Of a stretch of DNA of 6,849 bases, positions 1 through 6,656 are shown piece by piece. Under the pieces are notes generated by a model. It did no database searches and had not been told where the DNA came from. It saw nothing but the letters and a program-made list of their open reading frames with translations. The stretch comes from an uncultured Nitrospina sp. (GTDB taxonomy: Bacteria > Nitrospinota > Nitrospinia > Nitrospinales > VA-1), in the NCBI GenBank assembly GCA_950072225.1, contig CATMOP010000106.1:1-6849 (forward strand). Direction: 5' to 3'. Positions within the stretch are counted from its first letter, which is position 1. The number at the start of each line of letters is the position of its first letter. Position numbers and translations under genes: made by a program.

Positions 1-626
1 CTATATACTCCGCGCAAAAATTTTTTTCCATGAAGGGAAAGGTCAGCGGCATTGAGATTCGTGTGGAAGATATCGAGCAGGCAGACCAGGTTGCTGCAGA
101 AATTCAACAAAGCCTGGGATTCCCCTATTACGCCAGAGACTGGATGCAGATGAACAAAAATTTATTTTCCGCATTGCGCCTGGAAAAAATTGTGATGTTC
201 ATCATTCTGATTCTGATTATTCTGGTGGCGGCCTTTAATATTGTCAGCACCTTGTTTATGGTGGTTATGGAAAAGAACAAGGAAATCGCCATTCTGAAAT
301 CCATGGGGGCTTCCCGATCCAGCATTATGAAAATTTTCAGCTATCAGGGGTTGATCATTGGCATCGTCGGGACGGCGGTCGGTTGTGTTGGCGGTTTTAC
401 CGTTGTGCCGAACCTGAACGAGATTGTCGGTTTCATTGAAGACCTTTTTGGTATCACCGCTTTTCCCAGCGATGTGTATTATCTGGACAAGCTCCCTTCA
501 GAGATTCAGTACTTCGATTCATTTCTTATCGTGGTATTTTCGATTGTCATTTGTTTTTTGGCCTCATTGTATCCGGCTTGGAGAGCTTCCCGGCTGGACC
601 CTGTGGAAGGTCTGCGCTATGAGTGA
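1..626 (+). CDS. lolC: Lipoprotein-releasing ABC transporter permease, LolC/LolE family (5' partial)
   Basis: This is the inner-membrane permease of the Lol system, which extracts outer-membrane-destined lipoproteins and passes them to LolA, powered by LolD. The reading frame is open from the left edge (Ile-Tyr-Ser-Ala-Gln precede the Met at 30), so the ATG at 30 is internal. About 207 residues are present, roughly half of the usual 400. Counting from that Met, residues 1-50 are the end of the periplasmic domain. Membrane segments follow at about 54-79, 106-126 and 164-182. The stretch EKNKEIAILKSMGAS (81-95) is the FtsX/LolC-type cytoplasmic coupling segment. The C-terminus YPAWRASRLDPVEGLRYE is the classic family ending. 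The last 8 bases overlap lolD, so translation is probably coupled. Whether it is LolC, LolE or a single hybrid permease (LolF-like) cannot be told from this half; no second permease is visible. The family call is firm. Confidence 0.93.
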   Translation, partial: IYSAQKFFSMKGKVSGIEIRVEDIEQADQVAAEIQQSLGFPYYARDWMQMNKNLFSALRLEKIVMFIILILIILVAAFNIVSTLFMVVMEKNKEIAILKSMGASRSSIMKIFSYQGLIIGIVGTAVGCVGGFTVVPNLNEIVGFIEDLFGITAFPSDVYYLDKLPSEIQYFDSFLIVVFSIVICFLASLYPAWRASRLDPVEGLRYE

Positions 627-1344
627 TTCGAATTCCGCTAGCCCGAAACAAAAATGCCTGATCGAAGCGGTTAATGTCGATAAAAGCTATTCGACTCCGC
701 GCGAGGTGATCCACGTTCTTGCCCAGACGAGCCTTCATGTTTTATCGGGAGAAGTGTTGGGAATTATTGGCGCGTCAGGGGTGGGCAAGAGCACCCTTCT
801 ACATGTCCTTGGGGGACTCGACAAACCGATGACGGGAAGCGTTCTGTTTCAAGGAAAGGATATTTATAAACAATCCAATGGCTATTTGGAAAACTTTCGC
901 AATGGTCACATTGGTTTTGTGTTCCAGTTTTTTAATTTGCTGCCCGATTTTACCGCATTGGAAAATGCTATGCTCCCGGCCCTGATTCGGAATCAGGATC
1001 GTCGTTCTGCCAAAGAGAGGGCAGAATACTTGTTGTGCGAAGTGGGCATGAAGGACCGGATGCATCACAAACCAAGCGAACTATCTGGAGGCGAAAGCCA
1101 GCGCGTAGCCCTTGCTAGAGGACTTGTCAATCAGCCGGACCTGCTTTTAGCTGATGAACCAACGGGGAATCTGGACCATCATGCCAGCGACCAACTGATA
1201 GAATTGATTCGAAAACTTAACCAGGAATTTGATCAGACATTTGTAATTGTTACGCATAGCCAAAGAGTTGCAGGACGGCTTGACCGGGTGGTGGAATTGG
1301 TCGATGGAAAAGTCAATACGACCAGACAGAACCTGGTCATTTAA
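619..1344 (+). CDS. lolD: Lipoprotein-releasing system ATP-binding protein LolD
   Basis: This is the cytoplasmic ATPase subunit of the LolCDE-type complex, which drives lipoprotein release from the inner membrane. It has 241 residues, the usual length. Walker A is GASGVGKST (51-59), the Q-loop glutamine is Q103, the signature is LSGGESQ (155-161), Walker B is LLLADE (175-180), the D-loop is GNLD (183-186) and the switch histidine is H213. After the Q-loop, NLLPDFTALENAMLPALI closely resembles the LolD-specific segment that contacts the permease, which separates it from generic MacB/FtsE-type ATPases. The frame stays open upstream to 424, but the start at 619 is preferred. GGAAGG (605-610) lies 8 bases before it, the protein then has normal length, and the upstream extension would lie inside lolC in another frame. 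The 8-base overlap with lolC implies co-transcription and translational coupling. The signature is GGESQ rather than the common GGERQ or GGQQQ, a mild variation. Confidence 0.95.
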   Translation: MSDSNSASPKQKCLIEAVNVDKSYSTPREVIHVLAQTSLHVLSGEVLGIIGASGVGKSTLLHVLGGLDKPMTGSVLFQGKDIYKQSNGYLENFRNGHIGFVFQFFNLLPDFTALENAMLPALIRNQDRRSAKERAEYLLCEVGMKDRMHHKPSELSGGESQRVALARGLVNQPDLLLADEPTGNLDHHASDQLIELIRKLNQEFDQTFVIVTHSQRVAGRLDRVVELVDGKVNTTRQNLVI

Positions 1345-1374
1345 AAGTTGGGCAGGCGAGCCGCCGTGGGCAGA

Positions 1375-1461
1375 TAGCAACCACTGGGCGTGGGGCCGTG
1401 ATATTCTTCATTAGCCTTTATGCCCCGAAGGGGGTATAACGCTGGCGCCTAGCAGTTGCTA
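1375..1461. repeat. Imperfect inverted repeat enclosing an inner hairpin
   Basis: The left arm TAGCAACCACTGGGCG (1375-1390) and right arm CGCCTAGCAGTTGCTA (1446-1461) are complementary at 13 of 16 positions, plus one G-T wobble. Inside lies a second hairpin, TTATGCCCC (1418-1426) against GGGGTATAA (1431-1439), with loop GAAG and one wobble pair. The element begins and ends with TA. It could be a folded untranslated RNA element, or a small inverted-repeat element of the kind left by TA-targeting transposons. Sequence alone does not decide between these. Confidence 0.5.
1379..1398 (+). repeat. 20-base dispersed repeat, copy 1 (downstream of lolD)
   Basis: AACCACTGGGCGTGGGGCCG recurs at 4896-4915 in the opposite orientation with 19 of 20 identities. 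The only difference is G1386 against A. In both places the repeat reads in the same direction as the ABC-transporter gene just upstream of it, here 34 bases after the lolD stop. It contains a small stem, CCAC-TGGGC-GTGG. Confidence 0.6.
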
Positions 1462-1491
1462 CACGAAATGAATTTTTGAGAAGAGGAAACC

Positions 1492-2520
1492 ATGAAGCTG
1501 GAAAAGATCGCTGAATTGATTGGAGGAAAATTAAAAGGCGATGGTTCGGTGGAGATATCAGGAATCGGGAATATTGAGCAGGCGCAGGAAGGGCATATCA
1601 CCTTCCTCAGCAAAAAAAAGTTCCTCGATGCACTGAATCGTTCCCAGGTCTCTGCTGTGCTGGTGAAGGAAGTATTTGACACCGCGATCCCCCAGATTAT
1701 TGTTGCCAGCCCAGAGCTTGCCTTTGCCCGTTTGTTGCGGGAATTTCATCCTGAGCCGAAACCGAAAGCAGGCATTCATGACCGGGCTGTAGTCGGCGAA
1801 AATGTCAAGCTTGGTGTACAGGTCACCCTGTCGGCCGGGGTGTGCATTGGGGATGATGTAGAGATCGCGGACCATGTCCATTTGTATCCGGGTGTGGTTG
1901 TAGGCGAACGTTGCCGGATTGGAAGCCACACCGTTCTTCATCCTAATGTTACACTTTACCGCAATACGGAATTGGGCAGCCATGTGATCCTTCATGCGGG
2001 AGTGGTGATCGGAGCAGACGGTTTTGGTTATGCCCTAGATGAAAAAGGAGCACATTATAAAATAAACCAAATCGGCCGGGTGGTGATTGAGGATGATGTC
2101 GAGATTGGAGCAAACAGTTGTGTTGATCGGGCAGCATTGGGTACGACATGCATCAAACGGGGAACCAAAATAGATAATCTGGTTCAGATAGCACACAACT
2201 GTATTATAGGGGAACATTCCATTCTGGTGGCGCAGGTGGGGTTGGCCGGGACTTGTACCTTGGGTCATCATGTGGTGCTGGCTGGGCAGGTGGGAATTGC
2301 GGATCATATTACGCTAGGAGACCAGGTCACCGTCGCGGCCCAGACGGGTGTATTTCGCAATATTAAGAACAACAACGTGTATGGGGGTACTCCCGCGATT
2401 CCCCTGGACGAGTGGAAAAAATATGTAACCGCTTTACCAAAACTTCCGGAGTTGGTCCGTAAGATTCGTGATCTGGAAAAGCGATTAAAGGAGATTGAAA
2501 ACAATCCGTCCTCCCGGTAG
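1492..2520 (+). CDS. lpxD: UDP-3-O-(3-hydroxyacyl)glucosamine N-acyltransferase LpxD
   Basis: LpxD catalyses the third step of lipid A synthesis: transfer of a 3-hydroxyacyl chain from acyl-ACP to the 2-amino group of UDP-3-O-acyl-glucosamine in the cytoplasm. The protein has 342 residues, normal for the family. Residues 1 to about 95 form the LpxD-type uridine-binding domain. Residues 96 to about 300 are hexapeptide repeats of a left-handed beta-helix. Residues from about 305 are a charged C-terminal helix expected to pack in the trimer. GADGFGYA (174-181) is a family hallmark. In NLVQIAHNCIIG, H235 corresponds to the general-base histidine (H239 in the E. coli enzyme). The start has AGAGGA just upstream. 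The usual neighbours (bamA and skp before; fabZ, lpxA and lpxB after) are absent from this window; instead lolD precedes and an LRR gene follows. A run of eight A residues lies at 1612-1619 but the frame is intact through it. Confidence 0.96.
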   Translation: MKLEKIAELIGGKLKGDGSVEISGIGNIEQAQEGHITFLSKKKFLDALNRSQVSAVLVKEVFDTAIPQIIVASPELAFARLLREFHPEPKPKAGIHDRAVVGENVKLGVQVTLSAGVCIGDDVEIADHVHLYPGVVVGERCRIGSHTVLHPNVTLYRNTELGSHVILHAGVVIGADGFGYALDEKGAHYKINQIGRVVIEDDVEIGANSCVDRAALGTTCIKRGTKIDNLVQIAHNCIIGEHSILVAQVGLAGTCTLGHHVVLAGQVGIADHITLGDQVTVAAQTGVFRNIKNNNVYGGTPAIPLDEWKKYVTALPKLPELVRKIRDLEKRLKEIENNPSSR

Positions 2521-2580
2521 AATATTTCTATCCGCGCTGTTCTTAGAAACGACTAAAATTTTTATTAGAAGTAATAGCTT

Positions 2581-3642
2581 ATGTTTATATTCCGGGTTTT
2601 GATCCTTGCCTTTTTATATGTTTTTACCTTGGGGGCAGTTTCCTCGCCGATGTCAGGAACGGCTGTCGAGAAGTACATCCAGAAGAAACTAAAGCGCAAT
2701 AACAAGACCCTCCGGATCAACGAAAAGAATCTGGGCGATTCAGGTTTGGCAGTTTTGACCCAATCTCCACTAGTCCGTTCCGTCACGACTCTGGTTCTGT
2801 ATAAGGTCAATATCAGCGATGAAGGGGTTCGTGCTTTGGCGGAATCGCCCTATTTGAAAAACCTGGAAGCCCTTTACCTGGAACATAATTTTATTACTGA
2901 CAGGGGGGTGGAGATTCTTTCCAACTCCATAACCTTTTCCAAACTGAAAATTTTGAACCTTTTTTATAACCAGATCACCGATGTGGGTGCGAAGGCTATT
3001 GCAGACTCAGACATTCTGACTCAATTAGTGGAGTTGAACCTGAATTATAATCTAATAAAAGGGCCCGGAGTTATTGAGCTCACGCATTCAAAAAAATTAC
3101 TCAAACTTCATAACATCCAGCTGGCATACAATCCAATTAAAAAAAAAGGAAAACAGGCTTGGAAGCGTTTCCAGTTGATGGAAGGATTTAAAGAACTCCA
3201 CCGCAAGAACCAGTTAACCCAAGTTGGGGAGGGGCTGATCGGGAACTTTGGGGTCCTGGTTTTGCTGGACTTTGCTTTTGTGTCGGAGTTGGAGACCTTG
3301 GATTTGAGGAATAATGATTTGACCGACGAGGCGGTAATTGCCCTTTCTAAATCCAAAAAATTGGAAGGATTGGTTTCGCTGAACCTATCCAAAAATAATA
3401 TTACGGATGTGGGAGCTCAAGCGCTGGCAAGATCCAAAAACCTGAAAAAGCTAAAGAAACTGAATTTGAACTTCAACCGTATCGGGGATGAGGGAGCCAA
3501 GGCGATTGCCCGATCCCCGCGACTGGCGAACCTGGAATCCTTAAAGCTGGGCCAAAACAAAATCGGCACCGAAGGAGCCCGTGCGCTGAACGAGTCTGAA
3601 AACCTTAGAAACTTGATTCATCCTATATTCGGTTTCTACTGA
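2581..3642 (+). CDS. Exported leucine-rich-repeat protein of unknown function
   Basis: The protein has 353 residues. Residues 1 to about 22 look like a Sec signal peptide (one Arg, then VLILAFLYVFTLGAV), so it is probably periplasmic or surface-located. There is no lipobox cysteine. From residue 44 almost everything is 27-residue leucine-rich repeats of the form LxLxxNxITDxGAxALAxSxxLxxL. Ladder asparagines sit at 103, 130, 157, 184, 210, 245, 272, 299 and 326. The spacing is 27 except for 26 before N210 and 35 after it, where one repeat carries about eight extra hydrophobic residues (roughly 222-233). The first two repeats (44-97) lack the ladder Asn. The last repeat (321-347) ends without an obvious C-terminal cap. 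Such GA-ALA-type LRRs usually bind protein partners; no enzymatic domain is present. The gene lies 60 bases after lpxD in the same direction, and its ribosome binding site is weak. The start is chosen because it gives the signal peptide. The specific role is not recognised. Confidence 0.85.
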   Translation: MFIFRVLILAFLYVFTLGAVSSPMSGTAVEKYIQKKLKRNNKTLRINEKNLGDSGLAVLTQSPLVRSVTTLVLYKVNISDEGVRALAESPYLKNLEALYLEHNFITDRGVEILSNSITFSKLKILNLFYNQITDVGAKAIADSDILTQLVELNLNYNLIKGPGVIELTHSKKLLKLHNIQLAYNPIKKKGKQAWKRFQLMEGFKELHRKNQLTQVGEGLIGNFGVLVLLDFAFVSELETLDLRNNDLTDEAVIALSKSKKLEGLVSLNLSKNNITDVGAQALARSKNLKKLKKLNLNFNRIGDEGAKAIARSPRLANLESLKLGQNKIGTEGARALNESENLRNLIHPIFGFY

Positions 3643-3768
3643 TATTCCTGCCAGGCTCAGAATGTCGCTCTCCAAAATAATTAATAAACGGCTGATGGAA
3701 GCACTTTTTTCTTTATGATAAAATGTTGAAAGATAAATCTTATTCCTAATAAATACTATATTTAAAAC
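3643..3768 (+). promoter_or_regulatory. AT-rich gap before accA with a possible promoter
   Basis: This 126-base gap turns strongly AT-rich toward accA. TTGAAA (3726-3731) resembles a -35 box. TAATAA (3747-3752, spacing 15) or TACTAT (3754-3759, spacing 22) resemble -10 boxes, but neither spacing is ideal. A small palindrome, AAGAT-AA-ATCTT, sits at 3730-3741. No Shine-Dalgarno sequence precedes accA. A separate promoter for accA is plausible but weakly supported. Confidence 0.3.
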
Positions 3769-4737
3769 ATGGTGCAGATACTAGATTTTGAGCGCGAGAT
3801 TTTTGCTTTGGAAACTCAGATCCAAGATCTGGTTTCACTGTCTCACATGTATGACAGTGTTGGCGATATCACTCATGAGATCACAAAACTTAAAAAAAAG
3901 CTCCGCCGAATGAAGCATGATGTGTATTCCAATCTAAAGGGTTGGGATAAAACCCTGGTGGCGAGGCATCCGGACAGGCCTTACACTCTGGATTATTTGG
4001 ATTTAGTCTTTACGGAATTTTTCGAGCTTCACGGTGATCGTCACGGAGGCTATGGCCCTTCCATTGTTGGAGGCGTGGCAAGGTTTGATGGCAAGTCCGT
4101 GATGATAGTGGGTCACCAGAAGGGAAGGGATATCAAAGAAAAAATTAGACGGAACTTTGGTATGTCCCAACCTGCGGGATATAGAAAAGCTCTTCGATTG
4201 ATGCAAATGGCGGAAAAATTCAATATGCCCATTATCACTTTTATTGACACACCTGGAGCTTATCCCGGTGTGGATGCAGAAGAGAAGGGGCAGGCCCAAG
4301 CGATCGCCACAAATATGTTCAGCATTATCCAACTGAAGGTGCCCATTATCTGCGTGATAATAGGAGAGGGAGGATCTGGCGGTGCTTTAGCGATTGGGAT
4401 TGGTGATCATATTACGATGCTTGAGCATTCTGTCTATTCGGTGATCTCACCGGAAGGTTGCGCTTCCATTCTTTGGGGAGACAAGAAAAAAACTGCTCAG
4501 GCGGCCGATGCCCTGTGCATCACCGCGAACGATCTCTTGAAATTCAAAGTAATTGATGAAATTATCCGCGAACCTCTTGGCGGTGCCCACCGCAACCATA
4601 AGCAGGCGGCCATACGTATGAAAAAATCCCTGCGTAAAAATCTTGAGCGATTGACCCAAATTCCTTTGAGTGAATTGATCCCGTTGCGGGAGAAAAAATT
4701 CCGCGAGATGGGTAAATTTGTCGAAGAAGCCGACTAG
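3769..4737 (+). CDS. accA: Acetyl-CoA carboxylase carboxyltransferase subunit alpha
   Basis: AccA is one half of the carboxyltransferase that moves CO2 from carboxybiotin on AccB to acetyl-CoA, giving malonyl-CoA for fatty-acid synthesis. It works in the cytoplasm as an AccA2-AccD2 tetramer. The protein has 322 residues (E. coli 319). Residues 1 to about 60 are the N-terminal helical segment beginning with the typical LDFE. The crotonase-fold domain follows. It contains GHQKGRD (115-121), RRNFGM (127-132), the DTPGAYPGVDAEEKGQ segment (160-175) and GEGGSGGALAIG (199-210). These glycine-rich turns form the oxyanion and CoA/biotin site in the family. VISPEGCASILW and EPLGGAHRN are further hallmarks. 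No accD domain is fused and no accD gene is nearby. The ATG at 3769 is chosen because the conserved N-terminus starts there; a GTG directly follows. There is no visible Shine-Dalgarno upstream, so the message may be leaderless or weakly initiated. Confidence 0.97.
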   Translation: MVQILDFEREIFALETQIQDLVSLSHMYDSVGDITHEITKLKKKLRRMKHDVYSNLKGWDKTLVARHPDRPYTLDYLDLVFTEFFELHGDRHGGYGPSIVGGVARFDGKSVMIVGHQKGRDIKEKIRRNFGMSQPAGYRKALRLMQMAEKFNMPIITFIDTPGAYPGVDAEEKGQAQAIATNMFSIIQLKVPIICVIIGEGGSGGALAIGIGDHITMLEHSVYSVISPEGCASILWGDKKKTAQAADALCITANDLLKFKVIDEIIREPLGGAHRNHKQAAIRMKKSLRKNLERLTQIPLSELIPLREKKFREMGKFVEEAD

Positions 4738-4913
4738 CCAGCGTTACGATGGACCCGATGAGCCGTAGCTCTCTGTCTGGGGGGAAAACCGTTTAGCCCA
4801 CAAAACAAAGACATTGCAAGTTACCAGGGGAGGCAGGTAGAAAGAGTTTGTTGGGCCGAGACAACTCTTTGTCAGCAGATAAACATATTGCCAGTCGGCC
4901 CCACGCCTAGTGG
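4738..4913. other. Convergent intergenic region between accA and the ABC exporter gene
   Basis: No gene is supported in these 176 bases. They contain a small stem (GAGC-CGTA-GCTC, about 4760-4771), the 4841-4870 hairpin and most of repeat copy 2. Right at the accA stop, GCCAGCGTTA (4737-4746) is the reverse complement of TAACGCTGGC at 1437-1446, in the same relative orientation as the two 20-base repeats. A match of ten bases may be chance. Confidence 0.5.
4841..4870. terminator. Hairpin between convergent accA and the ABC exporter gene, possible bidirectional terminator
   Basis: AAAGAGTT (4841-4848) pairs perfectly with AACTCTTT (4863-4870). Two more pairs are possible after a one-base bulge, and the loop is about 9 bases. 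It lies between two genes that converge, where terminators are expected. The 3' arm is T-rich when read on the plus strand, but no clear T-run follows on either strand, so the termination role is only moderately supported. Confidence 0.4.
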
Positions 4914-4915
4914 TT
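4896..4915 (-). repeat. 20-base dispersed repeat, copy 2 (at the end of the ABC exporter gene)
   Basis: On the minus strand this reads AACCACTAGGCGTGGGGCCG, matching 1379-1398 at 19 of 20 positions. Its first two bases are the last two of the exporter gene's TAA stop codon. The CCAC...GTGG mini-stem is kept. The flanking sequence does not match the other copy, so only this core is shared. Confidence 0.6.
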
Positions 4916-6638
4916 AGAGGTGTATTTGTTGGCGGAACAGTTGGGCATATTCTGAGTCTAGGGCGATTAAGGAATCGTGGTCTCCCATCTCAACCAGTTC
5001 TCCTTGTTTCATAACAAGAACCCGGTCTGCTCCTTCCAGGGTTGACAAACGATGGGCGATAATCAAGGTTGTGCGTCCTGCCATCAATATTTTTAGAGCC
5101 TGCTTGATGTGGTTTTCGGTTTCAGTATCCACCGATGAGGTGGCCTCGTCCAACACCAGGATCGGGGGATTTTTCAGGAAAGTCCGGGCAATGGCGATGC
5201 GGTGTTTTTCCCCGCCAGAAAGTTTGACCCCTCGCTCCCCGACCCGAGTATCGTATCCGTCTGGTAGATTTTTTATGAATGGGTCGGCATGCGCCGAGAT
5301 AGCGGCTGAAATGACCTGGTCGCGGTCAGCCTCGATATTTCCGTAAAGGATATTTTCCGCTACGGTGCCATTAAACAAGAAAGGATCTTGCGCGACCAGC
5401 CCGATTTGTTCGCGGAGATAAGAAAGTTTCAGGTCCTTTATCCGGTAACCGTCAATGAGAATGGACCCCGATTCGACATCATAAAACCGCATGAGCAGTT
5501 TAACCAAAGTGGATTTGCCGCTCCCGGTATGCCCGACTATGGCAATTTTTTCCCCAGCGGCGATGGTGAATTCCGCCCCCAGGATGGCAGGTTTGCCTGG
5601 GATATAGGAAAAATCCACCCGGTCAAATTGAATCGTGCCTCGGACATTGGTGGAAGGGAGAGTCGCGTTTGGTGCGTCTTGCACCTCGGGCACGGTGTCA
5701 ATAATTTCAAACAGGCGCTCTCCGGAAGCTAATGCGTGCTGGAGCATGTGATTGACCGAATGCAGTTGGTTGATCGGCGTATAAAATAAAGCCAGGTAGC
5801 CCACGAAGGCGATCAGGGAACCGACGGTGATGTCCCCGGCCTGCACCAGCCCTACTCCATACAGGAGGATCAAAACCGTGCCAAGGGAGCCGAGAAACAT
5901 CATGGACGGGGAGTAGAATGCCCATAACCGCATGACCTCCAAAGTTCCGTTGCAGTAATCCCGACTTCGTTTTTCAAATTGTTTGATTTCATAAAGCTGA
6001 CGATTAAAAGAAAGTGTTTCTCGAATGCCGGAAATGGAGTCCTGCAATTTGGCATTCATTTTTGCTGCCCGTTTCCGCACAACGTGATACTGATCGTGGG
6101 CCTTGGAGGTATAGAACCATGCGCCATAAACCAGAAAAGGAATGGGAAGCAGGGCCACCACTGCCAGTTTCCAATGCATATAAAAAAGTATGGCGGAAAT
6201 GCCGATCAGAGTCAGGATCGCGGTCACAACTTGTTCCACACCATCGATAAAAATACGCTCGACATAATTCACGTCATCGTTGGCACGAGACATCAACTCA
6301 CCGGTGGAGCGGTTTTCAAAATAGCTCATGGATAAATTCTGCAGTGCCCGGTAAACGTCGGATCTTAAATCGAACACCACACTCTGCTCGACTTTGTTGT
6401 TGACCAGAATGCGCCGGTGATTGGTGAAGTTTCGTGCCAGATAGATGCCAGCCAAACCCGCTATGGGGCCGTATAGCCACAACGATTCTTTGCCTTCCAC
6501 CAGGCTGTCTACAATCATTTTAATCAGCCAAGGTGGGACCAGATCCAGAAGGGTCGTAGAGATAGCTAAAAACAGGGTTAATGCGACCCCTTTTCGATAG
6601 GGCTTTAAATAACTCAGTACTCGTAAAAGGGATTTCAT
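4914..6638 (-). CDS. MsbA-type ABC exporter (fused membrane and ATPase domains)
   Basis: This is a homodimeric-type half-transporter of 574 residues, the usual length for MsbA and related lipid or drug exporters. The type IV exporter membrane domain spans about residues 15-300. Likely helices lie near 17-36, 55-69, 137-154, 157-177, 245-265 and 270-289, and SYFENRSTGELMSRANDDV (105-123) is a typical intracellular coupling segment. The ATPase domain has Walker A GHTGSGKST (369-377), Q-loop Q417, signature LSGGEKHR (473-480), Walker B ILVLDEA (493-499) and H529. The signature has His where Gln is usual. A purine-rich GGAA precedes the ATG closely. The gene has its own strand and a good promoter upstream, so it is not in the lpxD/accA transcript. 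Lipid A-core flipping is a reasonable inference from the lipid A context. However, lpxK and waaA, frequent partners of true msbA, are not seen, and related exporters of drugs or other lipids look alike, so no symbol is given. Confidence 0.9.
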   Translation of the reverse strand: MKSLLRVLSYLKPYRKGVALTLFLAISTTLLDLVPPWLIKMIVDSLVEGKESLWLYGPIAGLAGIYLARNFTNHRRILVNNKVEQSVVFDLRSDVYRALQNLSMSYFENRSTGELMSRANDDVNYVERIFIDGVEQVVTAILTLIGISAILFYMHWKLAVVALLPIPFLVYGAWFYTSKAHDQYHVVRKRAAKMNAKLQDSISGIRETLSFNRQLYEIKQFEKRSRDYCNGTLEVMRLWAFYSPSMMFLGSLGTVLILLYGVGLVQAGDITVGSLIAFVGYLALFYTPINQLHSVNHMLQHALASGERLFEIIDTVPEVQDAPNATLPSTNVRGTIQFDRVDFSYIPGKPAILGAEFTIAAGEKIAIVGHTGSGKSTLVKLLMRFYDVESGSILIDGYRIKDLKLSYLREQIGLVAQDPFLFNGTVAENILYGNIEADRDQVISAAISAHADPFIKNLPDGYDTRVGERGVKLSGGEKHRIAIARTFLKNPPILVLDEATSSVDTETENHIKQALKILMAGRTTLIIAHRLSTLEGADRVLVMKQGELVEMGDHDSLIALDSEYAQLFRQQIHL

Positions 6639-6656
6639 ATTTCCGGGTTAAAGGTA

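Larger units (their letters stand above)
1345..1491 (+). other. Structured intergenic region between lolD and lpxD
   Basis: No convincing gene lies in these 147 bases. A short hairpin (GGCG-AGC-CGCC, 1355-1365) follows the lolD stop. A larger nested inverted repeat occupies 1375-1461, annotated separately. The last bases, AGAGGAAACC, supply the lpxD ribosome binding site. No stem followed by a T-run is present, so an ordinary intrinsic terminator is not supported. The gap could be an untranslated spacer within one transcript or could hold a promoter that I do not recognise. Confidence 0.6.

Noticed and set aside
30..32. ATG as a true start of the first gene
   Set aside because: The frame is open to the window edge and the protein from this Met would lack the first half of a LolC/E permease. 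It is an internal methionine.
424..618. Upstream extension of the lolD frame by 65 codons
   Set aside because: It overlaps conserved lolC coding sequence, adds residues without family resemblance, and the start at 619 has a good GGAAGG site and gives the normal LolD length.
1612..1619. Run of eight A residues in lpxD as a programmed slippage site
   Set aside because: The frame runs intact through it into a full-length conserved enzyme, and no alternative product of note is visible.
3139..3147. Run of nine A residues in the LRR gene as a frameshift causing the irregular repeats
   Set aside because: The other two frames hit stops within about 45 bases downstream, while the annotated frame continues and returns to perfect LRRs, so the frame is intact.
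3705..3714. T-run after the LRR gene as an intrinsic terminator
   Set aside because: No convincing GC-rich stem precedes it; only a 3-base GCT/AGC pairing is visible.
4738..4913. Riboswitch, tRNA or CRISPR-like content in the convergent gap
   Set aside because: No cloverleaf, no known aptamer core and no regularly spaced repeats could be found.
5388..5732. Open frames antisense to the ABC exporter gene (also around 5071-5346 and 5979-6335) and antisense to lpxD
   Set aside because: They have no recognisable domains and no ribosome binding sites, and lie opposite strongly conserved coding sequence. They are shadow frames.
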